Origin: Agromyces italicus DSM 16388
Lineage (GTDB): Bacteria; Actinomycetota; Actinomycetes; Actinomycetales; Microbacteriaceae
Reading direction: 5' to 3'
DNA: 64,000 bases
Assembly (NCBI RefSeq): GCF_000421545.1
Contig: NZ_ATXF01000004.1
Span: 806,001-870,000, forward strand
The notes beneath the pieces were generated by a model. That model was given only the letters and a program-made list of their open reading frames with translations, had not been told where the DNA came from and made no database searches. Each line of letters begins with the position of its first letter. Positions within the stretch are counted from its first letter, which is position 1. The translations under genes were made by a program, and so were the position numbers. Shown here one piece after another: positions 19,883-28,846 of the stretch.

Positions 19883-20524
19883 ATGGACGCGTTCGCGGAC
19901 GGCGAGATCGTCGAGTTGCCGGGCGGAGACGTCCGGGTGGTTTCCACGGCGCGCGGGCGACGGGGCAGCCCCGGGCCCGAGCTGCTGCTGCGGCGCCTCG
20001 TCGCGGCGGGCGCGGGCGTGCCGGCCGACGACGTCGAGCTCGTGCCGTCGTGCCAGACGTGCGGTGCCCGCCACGGCCGGCCGACGGTCGGGTATCCGAC
20101 GACGCCGTCGGGGGCACCGTGGTTCGTCGATGCGGGCGCCGCCGGCGATCTCGTCGTCGCGACCGCGGCGACGAGACGACGCGTGGGCGTCGGGCTCGAG
20201 CTCGTGAGCGGCGGGGCGCTCGAGGGCGTCGACGAGGCGGCGCTGCACGCGAGCGAGCGGGCCGCGCTCGCCGTGCTCGATCCGCCCGAGCGGGCCCGTG
20301 CACGCGCCACCCTCTGGGCCCGCAAATCGGCGCTCCTCCGGGCGATCGGCCACACCGGGTTCACCGAACCCGCGACCCTCGCACTGACCCTGCCCGGTGA
20401 GGACGACGGCATCGGACGCATCGAGCGCACCGTCCCCGAGTTCGGACCGGGCTGGCGGGGCGTCCGCTTCCACGACCTCGCCGTGCCCGGCGCCGCCGTC
20501 GCCTCCGTCGCGGTGCTGCCCTGA
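19883..20524 (+). CDS. 4'-phosphopantetheinyl transferase superfamily protein, catalytic residues degenerate
   Basis: 213 residues; the ATG at 19883 follows a GGGGGAGGA ribosome-binding site. The Sfp-like architecture is visible: [13 protein letters not shown] (about 52-63), VGVGLELV (101-108) and [12 protein letters not shown] (145-156). In active Sfp enzymes these read GVDxE and W-x-x-KEA, supplying the Mg2+/CoA-binding Asp and Glu. Here Gly104 replaces the Asp and Ser149 the second Glu, while Glu106 and Lys148 remain. Activity is therefore doubtful; it may bind CoA or carrier protein without transfer, or be decaying. Adjacent to plsC but with no polyketide or fatty-acid synthase gene nearby. 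Confidence 0.72.
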   Translation: MDAFADGEIVELPGGDVRVVSTARGRRGSPGPELLLRRLVAAGAGVPADDVELVPSCQTCGARHGRPTVGYPTTPSGAPWFVDAGAAGDLVVATAATRRRVGVGLELVSGGALEGVDEAALHASERAALAVLDPPERARARATLWARKSALLRAIGHTGFTEPATLALTLPGEDDGIGRIERTVPEFGPGWRGVRFHDLAVPGAAVASVAVLP

Positions 20525-20573
20525 CCCGAGATCGTGGTGCTTCCCCGAGCGGATGTCACGGCGCTCCGCGCCA

Positions 20574-20579
20574 TACAGT
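20574..20579 (+). promoter_or_regulatory. -10 element of dxr (leaderless)
   Basis: TACAGT ending 6 nt before the GTG at 20586; decides this start over longer in-frame alternatives that run back into the upstream gene. Confidence 0.6.
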
Positions 20580-20585
20580 GGTCTC

Positions 20586-21680
20586 GTGCGCAGAATCATC
20601 ATCCTCGGCTCCTCCGGTTCGGTCGGCACTCAGGCGCTCGACGTCATCCGGGCCAACCCGCGCAGATTCGAGCTCGTCGGCCTCGGCGTCGGCTCGAATC
20701 GTGCACTGCTCGGCGAGCAGGCGGCCGAGTTCGGCGTCGAGCACACGGCCGTCGGCGTCGACGAGGCCGTGCAACTCGTGCAGGGCGTCGACGCCGACGT
20801 CGTGCTGAACGGCATCACGGGTTCGGTGGGCCTCGGGCCGACGCTCGCGACGCTCGAGCGCGGCGCGACCCTCGCGCTCGCCAACAAGGAATCGCTCATC
20901 GTGGGCGGCGATCTCGTCACGCGTCTCGCGAAGCCAGGGCAGATCGTGCCCGTCGACTCCGAGCACTCGGCGATCGCCCAGGCGTTGCGCTCCGGCACCG
21001 ACGACGAGGTGCGCCGGCTCGTGCTGACCGCCTCGGGCGGGCCGTTCCGCGGGCGCAGCCGGGAGTCGCTCACCGAGGTCACACCGGGCGAGGCGCTCGC
21101 GCACCCCACCTGGGACATGGGGCTCGTCATCACGACGAACTCGGCGACGCTCGTCAACAAGGGTCTCGAGGTCATCGAGGCGCACCTGCTCTTCGACGTC
21201 GACTACGACCGCATCGACGTCGTCGTGCACCCGCAGTCGATGATCCATTCCATGGTCGAGTTCGTCGACGGCTCGACGATCGCGCAGGCGTCACCGCCCG
21301 ACATGCGCCTGCCGATCTCGCTCGGCCTCGACTGGCCGAACCGCGTCGCCGCGGCGGGCCGCCCGATCGACTGGACGCAGGCGCAGAGCTGGACCTTCGA
21401 GCCGCTCGACGAACAGGCGTTTCCGGCGATCCGGCTCGCGAAGCAGGTCGGCCGCGCGGGCGGCGAGTACCCCGCGGTGTTCAACGCCGCGAACGAGCAG
21501 GCGGTCGCGGCGTTCCACGCGGGGCGCATCGGGTTCCTCGACATCGTCGACACGGTGCGCGACGTGGTCGAGCAGCACGAGGCATCCGGCGAGGTGACCC
21601 TCGAGTCGCTCGCGGCCGCCGAGCTGACCGCGCGTCGTGCCGCCGATGCACGCATCGCGCGTCGCTCAGCCGATCGATAG
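20586..21680 (+). CDS. dxr: 1-deoxy-D-xylulose 5-phosphate reductoisomerase
   Basis: 364 residues. NADPH-binding [15 protein letters not shown] at the N-terminus, then [13 protein letters not shown], the metal/substrate loop [13 protein letters not shown], and [13 protein letters not shown]. The enzyme makes 2-C-methyl-D-erythritol 4-phosphate, the committed step of the MEP isoprenoid pathway. GTG start placed by the -10 element at 20574-20579. It is followed after 45 nt by rseP, which has its own promoter; ispG, a later MEP step, is 4.4 kb downstream. Confidence 0.96.
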   Translation: MRRIIILGSSGSVGTQALDVIRANPRRFELVGLGVGSNRALLGEQAAEFGVEHTAVGVDEAVQLVQGVDADVVLNGITGSVGLGPTLATLERGATLALANKESLIVGGDLVTRLAKPGQIVPVDSEHSAIAQALRSGTDDEVRRLVLTASGGPFRGRSRESLTEVTPGEALAHPTWDMGLVITTNSATLVNKGLEVIEAHLLFDVDYDRIDVVVHPQSMIHSMVEFVDGSTIAQASPPDMRLPISLGLDWPNRVAAAGRPIDWTQAQSWTFEPLDEQAFPAIRLAKQVGRAGGEYPAVFNAANEQAVAAFHAGRIGFLDIVDTVRDVVEQHEASGEVTLESLAAAELTARRAADARIARRSADR

Positions 21681-21712
21681 CCGGCGCCCAGCGCGCTCGA
21701 AGCCACCGGCGC

Positions 21713-21718
21713 TACGCT
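21713..21718 (+). promoter_or_regulatory. -10 element of rseP (leaderless)
   Basis: TACGCT, 7 nt before the GTG at 21726. Confidence 0.55.
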
Positions 21719-21725
21719 GTCCACC

Positions 21726-23051
21726 GTGGATTCCGTGCTCGCATTCGTGATCGGCGTCGCCATCATCGTGATCGGCCTCGCCGTGTCGATCGGCCTGCAT
21801 GAGATCGGTCACCTCGTTCCGGCGAAGCTGTTCGGCGTCAAGGTCACCCAGTACATGATCGGCTTCGGCCCGACGATCTGGTCGCGGCGCAAGGGTGAGA
21901 CCGAGTACGGCGTCAAGGCGATCCCGCTCGGCGGCTACATCTCGATGATCGGCATGTTCCCGCCGGCGAAGGGCGAGCGCGCCCACGAGGACTCGACGGG
22001 ATTCTTCCGTGGGCTCGTGCAGGACGCGCGCGACTCGAGCGCCGAGTCGATCGGCGCCGGCGATGAGGAGCGAGCGTTCTACCGCCTGCCGGTGTGGAAG
22101 CGCATCATCGTCATGTTCGGCGGGCCGTTCATGAACCTGCTGCTCGCCGTCGTGCTCTTCGGGGTGCTGCTCATGGGCTTCGGCACGGCGCAGGCCTCGA
22201 CGACCGTCGGTTCGGTCTCGGCGTGCGCGCTGTCGGCGACGAGCGAACGTCAGACCTGCGAGCCGGGCGATCCGGCGGCACCGGGGGCCGCCGCCGGCAT
22301 CGAGCCGGGCGACCGCATCGTCTCGGTCGCGGGCGAACCCATCGAGAGCTGGACCGAGTCGACCGAGATCATCCGCGAGCACCCGGGCGAACCCGTCGAC
22401 CTCGTCGTCGAACGCGACGGCGAAGAGCTCACCCTCACGGTCACCCCGATGCTGAGCGAACGGTACGTGCTCGACGAGAACGGCGAGGTCGTCACGGATG
22501 CCTCGGGCGAGCCCCGCACCGTGCAGGCCGGCTTCGTCGGCATCGGGACGATGCTCGAGAAGGTGCAGCAGCCCGTCACTGCTGTGCTCCCGGCCGTGGG
22601 CCAACAGATGAACGCCGTTGCGGGCATCATTCTGAATCTGCCGCAGCGCATGGTCGACGTCGCGCAGGCCGCGTTCGGCCCCGAGGAGCGTGACCCGAAC
22701 GGCCCGCTGTCGCTCGTCGGCGTCGGACGAGCAGCCGGAGAGGTGGCTGCCCTCGACAGTGTTGAAGTCGTCGACAAGGCCGCATGGATGGTCGGAATCC
22801 TCGCGGCGCTGAACACCATGCTCTTCGTCTTCAACCTCATCCCGCTGCTGCCGCTCGACGGCGGTCATATCGCGGGCGCCCTGTGGGAGGCCATTCGCCG
22901 AGGCTTCGCGAAGCTGTTCCGCCGACCAGACCCCGGCCCCGTCGATCTCGCGAAGCTCATGCCGATCACGCTCGGCGTGGTCGTCATCTTCGGCGCGATG
23001 AGCGCACTGCTCATCTACGCCGACATCGTGAAGCCGGTGTCGCTGCTCTGA
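21726..23051 (+). CDS. rseP: Site-2 intramembrane metalloprotease (M50, RseP family)
   Basis: 441 residues. The zinc site HEIGH is at residues 25-29 in the first membrane helix, the third ligand is in LPLDGGH (Asp378), and the ISMIGMFPP and central PDZ domain (about 185-240) with GIEPGDRIVSV are present. It cleaves transmembrane substrates such as anti-sigma factors within the membrane. The acidic insertion around residues 85-125 is longer than in E. coli RseP but common in actinobacteria. Located directly after dxr as in most actinobacteria. Confidence 0.94.
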   Translation: MDSVLAFVIGVAIIVIGLAVSIGLHEIGHLVPAKLFGVKVTQYMIGFGPTIWSRRKGETEYGVKAIPLGGYISMIGMFPPAKGERAHEDSTGFFRGLVQDARDSSAESIGAGDEERAFYRLPVWKRIIVMFGGPFMNLLLAVVLFGVLLMGFGTAQASTTVGSVSACALSATSERQTCEPGDPAAPGAAAGIEPGDRIVSVAGEPIESWTESTEIIREHPGEPVDLVVERDGEELTLTVTPMLSERYVLDENGEVVTDASGEPRTVQAGFVGIGTMLEKVQQPVTAVLPAVGQQMNAVAGIILNLPQRMVDVAQAAFGPEERDPNGPLSLVGVGRAAGEVAALDSVEVVDKAAWMVGILAALNTMLFVFNLIPLLPLDGGHIAGALWEAIRRGFAKLFRRPDPGPVDLAKLMPITLGVVVIFGAMSALLIYADIVKPVSLL

Positions 23052-23351
23052 TCCCGGGGACGTTCCGTACTCCCGGTGGAGTAGGCGATGAGTCGCCGCC
23101 GGGCCGATGCCTGCGCACTGGCGTGGGGCTACGATCGGGCCGTGCCCGATTCACGCAACCCCGCCGCGAACCGGGGCGGGCCCCCGCGGGCGACCATGGC
23201 GAGACCGGCGGCCGCCCATGGCCCCCTGAGCGTGCTGCGGGCGAGCAGGCCGGGCGGGTAGCCGCCGGCCGGCCGAGGAGCGAGGGATCCGCTGGTCGAG
23301 GAGCGACGAAGGAGCGTCTCGAGACGCTTCGCCCATCGGTCACCGTGCTCG
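23052..23351. other. 300-nt gap between rseP and the thiolase gene
   Basis: No convincing gene. A 39-codon frame (GTG 23142 to TAG 23261), preceded by TACGAT at 23129-23134, has a leaderless-like layout but no recognisable product. The right part carries a dispersed-repeat-like element at 23294-23325. The gap marks the place where the usual rseP-ispG neighbourhood is interrupted. Confidence 0.5.
23294..23325. repeat. Microbacteriaceae-type dispersed intergenic repeat
   Basis: A 32-nt imperfect palindromic element beginning GGTCGAGGAGCGACG and ending CGTCTCGAGAC, whose ends are approximate inverted copies (GGTCGAG/CTCGAGAC). I recall closely similar elements scattered between genes of Microbacteriaceae; that is from memory and unchecked. 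Only this copy was seen in the window, just 3' of the thiolase gene. Confidence 0.5.
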
Positions 23352-24536
23352 TCAGCGGCTCAGCAGCAGCGCCTCGCCCTGACCGCCGCCGCCGCAGAGG
23401 GCGACCGCCGCATTCCCGCTGCCGCGACGCGACAGTTCGAGCGCCGCATGCAGGGCGAGCCGGGCGCCCGAGGCTCCGATCGGGTGGCCGAGGGCGATGG
23501 CGCCGCCGTGGGCGTTGACCTTCTCGAGGTCGAGTTCGAGGTCGCGCGCCGACTGCAGCGAGACGGCGGCGAAGGCCTCGTTGATTTCGACGACGTCGAG
23601 GGCGGATGCCTCGAGCCCGCCCTTCTCGAGGGCGGCTGCGATGGCGTTCGAGGGCTGCGAGTGCAGCGAGTTGTCGGGGCCGGCGACCTGGCCCGCGGCG
23701 CCGACGATCGCGAGCCAGGGCAGGCCACGAGACTCGGCCCACTCGCGGCTCGCGACCACGACGGCCGCGGCGCCGTCGGAGAGCGGCGAGGAGTTGCCCG
23801 CGGTGATCGTGCCCTCTGCGGTGAACGCGGGGCGGAGGTTCGCGAGCACCTCGACGGTCGAGTCGGGGCGCACGCCCTGGTCGTCGGACACGACGACGGG
23901 CGCACCCTTGCGCTGGGGGATCTCGACCGGCACGATCTCGTCGGCGAAGACGCCAGAGGCCTGCGCGGCACCCGCGCGCACGTGCGACGCGGCGGCGATC
24001 TCGTCTTGTTCGGTGCGGCCGATGCCGTAGCGGCCGTTGAAACGCTCGGTCGAGGCGCCCATCGACTCGTGGTCGAAGGCGTCGGTGAGCCCGTCGTGGG
24101 CGGCGTGGTCGAGGAGTTCGACGCTGCCGTAGACGTGACCGGCCCTCGAGTCCGGCAGCAGGTGCGGTGCGTTCGTCATCGACTCCTGGCCGCCGGCGAC
24201 CACGACGTCGGCCTCGCCGAGGCGGATGAGCCGGGCGGCATCGGTGATCGCGACGAGACCCGAGAGGCAGACTTTGTTGAGCGTGGTCGCGGGCACTCGC
24301 CACGGGATGCCGGCGGCGACGGCGGACTGCTTGGCGGGGTTCTGCCCAGCTCCGGCCTGGAGGACCTGGCCCATGATGACGGCGTCGACGTCGTCGGGGG
24401 AGACGCCGGCCTTCGTGAGCGCGCCGCGGATGGCCACCGTGCCGAGTTCGACCGCATTCCGGGCGGCGAGGTCGCCGTTGATGCGGGCGAACGGGGTGCG
24501 GGCCCCCGCGATGATGACGACGTCGGGGATGCTCAT
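23352..24536 (-). CDS. Acetyl-CoA C-acetyltransferase (thiolase)
   Basis: 394 residues, starting at ATG 24536 with AGGAG 4 nt upstream. The nucleophile Cys90 is in NKVCLSG, the catalytic His in LGHPIGASGARL, and the second Cys in ALCGGGGQGEA. Degradative/biosynthetic thiolase that interconverts two acetyl-CoA and acetoacetyl-CoA. It diverges from the CoA-transferase genes with a shared regulatory region, so together they form an acetoacetate utilisation unit: activation by succinyl-CoA transfer, then thiolysis. Confidence 0.93.
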   Translation of the reverse strand: MSIPDVVIIAGARTPFARINGDLAARNAVELGTVAIRGALTKAGVSPDDVDAVIMGQVLQAGAGQNPAKQSAVAAGIPWRVPATTLNKVCLSGLVAITDAARLIRLGEADVVVAGGQESMTNAPHLLPDSRAGHVYGSVELLDHAAHDGLTDAFDHESMGASTERFNGRYGIGRTEQDEIAAASHVRAGAAQASGVFADEIVPVEIPQRKGAPVVVSDDQGVRPDSTVEVLANLRPAFTAEGTITAGNSSPLSDGAAAVVVASREWAESRGLPWLAIVGAAGQVAGPDNSLHSQPSNAIAAALEKGGLEASALDVVEINEAFAAVSLQSARDLELDLEKVNAHGGAIALGHPIGASGARLALHAALELSRRGSGNAAVALCGGGGQGEALLLSR

Positions 24537-24596
24537 GTCTCCTGGACTCCTTCGTTCAAGGGATGCTCTTGCGGATCATGACCATTCTACGATTCA

Positions 24597-24613
24597 GTTA
24601 GTGAGTATTCACC
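24597..24613. promoter_or_regulatory. Palindromic operator between thiolase and CoA-transferase genes
   Basis: GTGA-N4-TCAC at 24601-24612 inside a TTAGTGAGTATTCACC stretch, in an AT-rich island of the 122-nt divergent intergenic region. A plus-strand -10 candidate TACGAT lies at 24588-24593 and a minus-strand -10 candidate TAGAAT at 24584-24589, so a repressor here could control both directions. The half-site resembles TetR-family sites upstream of acyl-CoA genes, a comparison from memory. Confidence 0.5.
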
Positions 24614-24658
24614 GGCGGAATCAGCCGGAGTGCTCAGCGTCGACACGGAGGTCGCCCC

Positions 24659-25432
24659 ATGACACTCGACAAAGTCGTCGAGTCCGCCCGAGAAGCGGTC
24701 GCCGACATCCCCTCAGGAGCGAGTCTCGCCGTCGGGGGGTTCGGGCTCTGCGGCATCCCGATGGTGCTCATCCAGGCACTGCTCGATGCCGGCGTCGACG
24801 GGCTCTCCGTCGTCTCGAACAACTGCGGCGTCGACGACTGGGGGCTCGGCGTGCTGCTCGCGAAGCAGCGCATCGCCAAGATGACCTCCTCGTACGTCGG
24901 CGAGAACAAGGAGTTCGAGCGCCAGTACCTCTCGGGCGAGCTCGAGCTCGAGCTCACGCCGCAGGGCACCCTCGCCGAGAAGCTCCGCGCCGGGGGGAGC
25001 GGCATCGCCGCGTTCTTCACGCAGACGGGCGTCGGCACGCAGGTCGCCGAGGGCGGGCTGCCCCGCAGATACCACGCCGACGGCACGATCGCCGTCGCGA
25101 GCCCCGAGAAGCCGGTGCAGACCTTCGAGTTCGCGGGCTCGCCGCGCGAGTTCGTGCTCGAAGAGGCGATCACCACCGACTTCGCCCTCGTGCACGCCCT
25201 GAAGGGCGATCGTCACGGCAACCTCGTCTTCGACAAGTCGGCGCGCAACTTCTCCCCGCTCGCGGCGATGGCGGGTCGTACGTGCATCGCCCAGGTCGAG
25301 GAACTCGTCGAAGCCGGCGAGCTCGACCCCGACGCGGTGCACCTGCCGGGCGTCTACGTCGACCGCGTCGTCGTCGTCGGCCCCGACATCGAGAAGCGCA
25401 TCGAACGCCGCACGGTGCGAGAGGGGAACTGA
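24659..25432 (+). CDS. scoA: 3-oxoacid CoA-transferase, subunit A
   Basis: 257 residues; ATG preceded by GGAGG. Family I CoA-transferase alpha subunit: [30 protein letters not shown], and [21 protein letters not shown] are typical of ScoA/AtoD/PcaI. With subunit B it moves CoA from succinyl-CoA to acetoacetate (or 3-oxoadipate). Stop and next start are 1 nt apart. Acetoacetate is the favoured substrate because a thiolase gene is divergent and no protocatechuate genes are near. Confidence 0.92.
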   Translation: MTLDKVVESAREAVADIPSGASLAVGGFGLCGIPMVLIQALLDAGVDGLSVVSNNCGVDDWGLGVLLAKQRIAKMTSSYVGENKEFERQYLSGELELELTPQGTLAEKLRAGGSGIAAFFTQTGVGTQVAEGGLPRRYHADGTIAVASPEKPVQTFEFAGSPREFVLEEAITTDFALVHALKGDRHGNLVFDKSARNFSPLAAMAGRTCIAQVEELVEAGELDPDAVHLPGVYVDRVVVVGPDIEKRIERRTVREGN

Positions 25433-25433
25433 G

Positions 25434-26078
25434 ATGGCGCTCACGAGACTCGAGATGGCGGCTAGGGCCGCCCGCGAACTCGCCGACGGCTCGTACGTGA
25501 ACCTCGGCATCGGCCTGCCCACGCTCGTGCCGAACTACGTGCCCGACGGGGTGACCGTCGTGCTGCAGTCCGAGAACGGCATCCTCGGTGTCGGGCCGTA
25601 CCCGAGCGAGGCCGAGGTCGACCCCGACCTCATCAACGCAGGTAAGGAGACCGTGACGGTGCTGCCCGGCGCCGCCTATTTCGACTCGGCGCAGAGCTTC
25701 GGCATGATCCGCGGCGGCAAGATCGACGCCGCCATCCTCGGCGCCATGCAGGTTTCCGCCGCCGGCGACCTCGCCAACTGGATGATCCCCGGGAAGATGG
25801 TGAAGGGTCCCGGCGGTGCGATGGATCTCGTGCACGGCGCACGCAGGGTCATCGTGCTCATGGAGCACGTCGCGAAGGACGGCTCGCCGAAGATCGTGAA
25901 CGACTGCTCGCTGCCGCTCACCGGTCGCGGGGTGGTGCACCGCATCATCACCGACCTCGCCGTCATCGACGTCACTCCCGACGGGCTCGTGCTCGTCGAA
26001 TGCGCGCCCGGCGTCACCGTCGAGGAGGCGGTCGCCGCGACCGAGCCGCCCCTCGACACCTCCCGCACCATCCGGTGA
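25434..26078 (+). CDS. scoB: 3-oxoacid CoA-transferase, subunit B
   Basis: 214 residues. The catalytic glutamate is Glu47 in the SENGILG motif that forms the CoA thioester. [12 protein letters not shown] near the N-terminus and HIIT-type [14 protein letters not shown] near residues 164-177 match ScoB/AtoA/PcaJ. Translated directly after subunit A. Confidence 0.93.
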   Translation: MALTRLEMAARAARELADGSYVNLGIGLPTLVPNYVPDGVTVVLQSENGILGVGPYPSEAEVDPDLINAGKETVTVLPGAAYFDSAQSFGMIRGGKIDAAILGAMQVSAAGDLANWMIPGKMVKGPGGAMDLVHGARRVIVLMEHVAKDGSPKIVNDCSLPLTGRGVVHRIITDLAVIDVTPDGLVLVECAPGVTVEEAVAATEPPLDTSRTIR

Positions 26079-26128
26079 CGGGCAGCCCCGAGGCATCCGC
26101 TCTCGGCCAACGCCCGAGCGAGCGCAAC

Positions 26129-26134
26129 TAGACT
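26129..26134 (+). promoter_or_regulatory. -10 element of ispG (leaderless)
   Basis: TAGACT ending 6 nt before the GTG at 26141. It shows ispG has its own promoter and does not depend on the inserted CoA-transferase genes. Confidence 0.6.
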
Positions 26135-26140
26135 TGCCTC

Positions 26141-27292
26141 GTGCCTGCAGTGAATCTCGGAATGCCGAAAATCCCCGAAGTCCTGGCTCCTCGACGCAAG
26201 TCGCGCCAGATCAAGGTGGGCAAGGTGCTCGTCGGTGGCGACGCCCAGGTGAGCGTGCAGTCGATGACGACGACGCCGACGACGAACATCAACGCGACCC
26301 TGCAGCAGATCGCCGAGCTCACGGCCTCCGGCTGCGACATCGTGCGCGTCGCCGTGCCGAGCCGCGACGACGCCGAGGCGCTGCCGATCATCGCGAAGAA
26401 GAGCCAGATCCCGGTCATCGCCGACATCCACTTCCAGCCGAACTACGTGTACGCCGCGATCGACGCGGGCTGCGCGGCGGTCCGCGTGAACCCGGGCAAC
26501 ATCCGCAAGTTCGACGACCAGGTCGGCGAGATCGCCCGCCGCGCGAAAGAGGCGGGCGTCTCGCTCCGCATCGGCGTGAACGCCGGCTCGCTCGACCCGC
26601 GCCTGTTGCAGAAGTACGGCAAGGCGACGCCCGAGGCGCTCGTCGAGTCGGCCGTGTGGGAGGCCTCGCTCTTCGAGGAGCACGACTTCCACGACTTCAA
26701 GATCTCGGTGAAGCACAACGACCCCATCGTGATGGTGAAGGCGTACCGCATGCTCGCCGAGCGGGGCGACTGGCCGCTGCACCTCGGCGTGACCGAGGCG
26801 GGCCCTGCGTTCCAGGGCACGATCAAGTCGGCGACCGCGTTCGGCATCCTCCTCGGCGAGGGCATCGGCGACACGATCCGGGTCTCGCTGAGTGCGCCGC
26901 CGGTCGAAGAGGTGAAGGTCGGCCTCCAGATCCTGCAGTCGCTGAACCTCCGCGAACGCAAGCTCGAGATCGTCTCGTGCCCCTCGTGCGGGCGCGCGCA
27001 GGTCGACGTGTACAAGCTCGCGAACGACGTCACCGACGGGCTCGAGGGCATGAGCGTGCCGCTTCGCGTCGCCGTGATGGGCTGCGTCGTCAACGGCCCG
27101 GGCGAGGCCCGCGAGGCCGACCTCGGCGTCGCCTCGGGCAACGGCAAGGGGCAGATCTTCGTGAAGGGCGAGGTCATCAAGACGGTGCCCGAGTCGGAGA
27201 TCGTCGCGACGCTCATCGCCGAGGCGAACCGCATCGCCGACGAGATGGGCGCCGATGCCCCCGTCGGCTCGCCGACCGTCGTCACCCCGTAG
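26141..27292 (+). CDS. ispG: 4-hydroxy-3-methylbut-2-enyl-diphosphate synthase
   Basis: 383 residues. TIM-barrel part with [18 protein letters not shown] and [12 protein letters not shown], and a C-terminal [4Fe-4S] domain with [11 protein letters not shown] and [11 protein letters not shown] providing the cluster cysteines. It reductively converts ME-cPP to HMBPP in the MEP pathway, needing ferredoxin or flavodoxin. Normal bacterial short form without the plant-type insertion. Confidence 0.96.
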   Translation: MPAVNLGMPKIPEVLAPRRKSRQIKVGKVLVGGDAQVSVQSMTTTPTTNINATLQQIAELTASGCDIVRVAVPSRDDAEALPIIAKKSQIPVIADIHFQPNYVYAAIDAGCAAVRVNPGNIRKFDDQVGEIARRAKEAGVSLRIGVNAGSLDPRLLQKYGKATPEALVESAVWEASLFEEHDFHDFKISVKHNDPIVMVKAYRMLAERGDWPLHLGVTEAGPAFQGTIKSATAFGILLGEGIGDTIRVSLSAPPVEEVKVGLQILQSLNLRERKLEIVSCPSCGRAQVDVYKLANDVTDGLEGMSVPLRVAVMGCVVNGPGEAREADLGVASGNGKGQIFVKGEVIKTVPESEIVATLIAEANRIADEMGADAPVGSPTVVTP

Positions 27293-27351
27293 TCGCCTCG
27301 GCCGGCCGAGCGTCGCGCGCCTCGGGCTGCACGACTCGGTCGAGCACGGTC

Positions 27352-28773
27352 TCAGACCGCGCTGAAACGCACAGATCCGCTGCCGATGTCGGCAGCCTCG
27401 AGGTCGACCTCGATCGTGCTACCGGCGCGCGCACCGACAGGCGCCGGACAGTTCGCGGTGACGGCCGGGGTCTCGAGCTGGAACACCGCGCGTTCGCCGC
27501 GCAACTCGAGCACCGTCGCGGTGAAGCGCTCGCCGATGCGGTCGTGGAGGAGTGCCGCCTCGACCCGGGCGATCGACCCGGAATCGAGCTGAGCGGCGCG
27601 CTGCGCGGACGCGGCCATGATCGCGGGAAGTGCGGCGAGCGAGTCACGCGCCCAGCCGGGCACCTCGCGCCCGGCGGCGACCGCCTCGCACACGACGAGT
27701 CCCCATCGGTCGACGAGTCGGCGGATCGGGGCCGTCACATGCGCGTACGGCGCTGCGAGGGCCGCCTGCTCGGTCTCGGCCGGCGGAATGCCGTCGAACG
27801 AGACGTAGCCGGCCCCGCGGAAGAGCCCGCTCGCCGCTTGCAGCACGGCGAGGGCGAGCGGGTCGCTCCGGTCGAGGCCGCGCAGGAACTCGCCGTACGA
27901 GAGTCGGTCGGGCCAGGGGCATCCGAGTGCTTCGGTCTGCCGTCGGAACGCGGCGAGCCGCTCGCGCTCCGGGGCGGGCATCGTGCGCAGCACCCCGACC
28001 CCGGCGTCGAGCATGATCGAGGCCGCGGCCATGCCCGTCATGAGCGAGAGCTGGGCGTTCCAGTCCTCCACGGGCAACGGCATCCGCCGGAGCAGGTCGT
28101 AGCCGCCGTCGCGGCGCACGATCTCCTCGTCGGGGGTGTTGAGGCTCGCGCCCCCGCGGAGCCGCTCCTGCTCGATGCGGGCCCGGCCGATCTCGCCCAG
28201 CAGGGCGACGGGAGCATCGGGGTCGCCGGCGTCGATGAGCGACTGCGCACCTGGGTAGTCGAGCCGTGCCCTCGAGCGAATGAGGGCGCGCTCGAGCCGG
28301 GTGCCGGCGATCGCGCCGTCGCCGGCGAGCTCGAAACGCCAGACGAAGGCCGTGCGGTCGACACCCGGCAGGAGCGACGCGCGGTCGTCGCCGATGAGGG
28401 GCGGGTGCAGCGGAATGCGGCCGTCGACGGCGTAGAGCGTCTGCCCGCGCTCGCGCGCCGCGAGGTCGACGGTACCGCCCGGGGTGACGAACGCAGGGAC
28501 GTCGGCGATCGCGTAGTGCACGAGGTAACCGTCGCCGAGCCGTTCGAGATGCATCGCCTGGTCGAGGTCGGTCGACCCCGCGGGGTCGATGGTCGCGAAC
28601 GGGAGCTCGCGGAGATCGGCGGCGGGCGCGGCCGCTGATACCGCTTCGGCCTCGGCGAGCACCTCGGGGGCGAACGCCTCCGGCAGCTCGAGCGAGGCGC
28701 GGAGCGCCGCGAGCGATTCGGCCAGCTCGCTCTGCGCGACGGATTCGGTGAGATGCGGGCGGCGGGTCGGCAT
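27352..28773 (-). CDS. RNB-domain ribonuclease (RNase II/R family)
   Basis: 473 residues, ATG 28773 with -10 TAGGCT 7 nt upstream. The RNB catalytic block includes IDPAGSTDLDQAMHLE, whose Asp residues bind Mg2+, then HYAIADVPAFV and the C-terminal YAHVTAPIRRLVDRW. It lacks the N-terminal cold-shock domains and basic tail of full RNase R, having only a short C-terminal S1-like barrel, and matches the compact actinobacterial form. A 3'-5' exoribonuclease role is expected. Inserted between ispG and proS on the opposite strand. Confidence 0.9.
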   Translation of the reverse strand: MPTRRPHLTESVAQSELAESLAALRASLELPEAFAPEVLAEAEAVSAAAPAADLRELPFATIDPAGSTDLDQAMHLERLGDGYLVHYAIADVPAFVTPGGTVDLAARERGQTLYAVDGRIPLHPPLIGDDRASLLPGVDRTAFVWRFELAGDGAIAGTRLERALIRSRARLDYPGAQSLIDAGDPDAPVALLGEIGRARIEQERLRGGASLNTPDEEIVRRDGGYDLLRRMPLPVEDWNAQLSLMTGMAAASIMLDAGVGVLRTMPAPERERLAAFRRQTEALGCPWPDRLSYGEFLRGLDRSDPLALAVLQAASGLFRGAGYVSFDGIPPAETEQAALAAPYAHVTAPIRRLVDRWGLVVCEAVAAGREVPGWARDSLAALPAIMAASAQRAAQLDSGSIARVEAALLHDRIGERFTATVLELRGERAVFQLETPAVTANCPAPVGARAGSTIEVDLEAADIGSGSVRFSAV

Positions 28774-28780
28774 GGGCCCC

Positions 28781-28786
28781 AGCCTA
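28781..28786 (-). promoter_or_regulatory. -10 element of the RNB ribonuclease gene (leaderless)
   Basis: TAGGCT on the minus strand, 7 nt before the ATG at 28773. Confidence 0.55.
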
Positions 28787-28834
28787 CGAGGCGTTCGCGA
28801 GTGCCGGATGCCTCACGGCGTCCATCGCGCTCAG

Positions 28835-28840
28835 TAGAAT
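28835..28840 (+). promoter_or_regulatory. -10 element of proS (leaderless)
   Basis: TAGAAT ending 6 nt before the GTG at 28847. Confidence 0.6.
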
Positions 28841-28846
28841 CGTCGG

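Noticed and set aside
23142..23261. 39-codon frame preceded by TACGAT
   Set aside because: Layout is leaderless-like, but composition is Arg/Pro/Gly/Ala-rich, no family is recognised, and the -10 to start distance is 7 nt by chance in a GC-rich gap; kept only as a note under the intergenic region.
27297..27310. CTCGGCCGGCCGAG palindrome between ispG and the RNB gene as terminator
   Set aside because: A 14-nt perfect palindrome with no room for a loop and no T-run; too weak to call.
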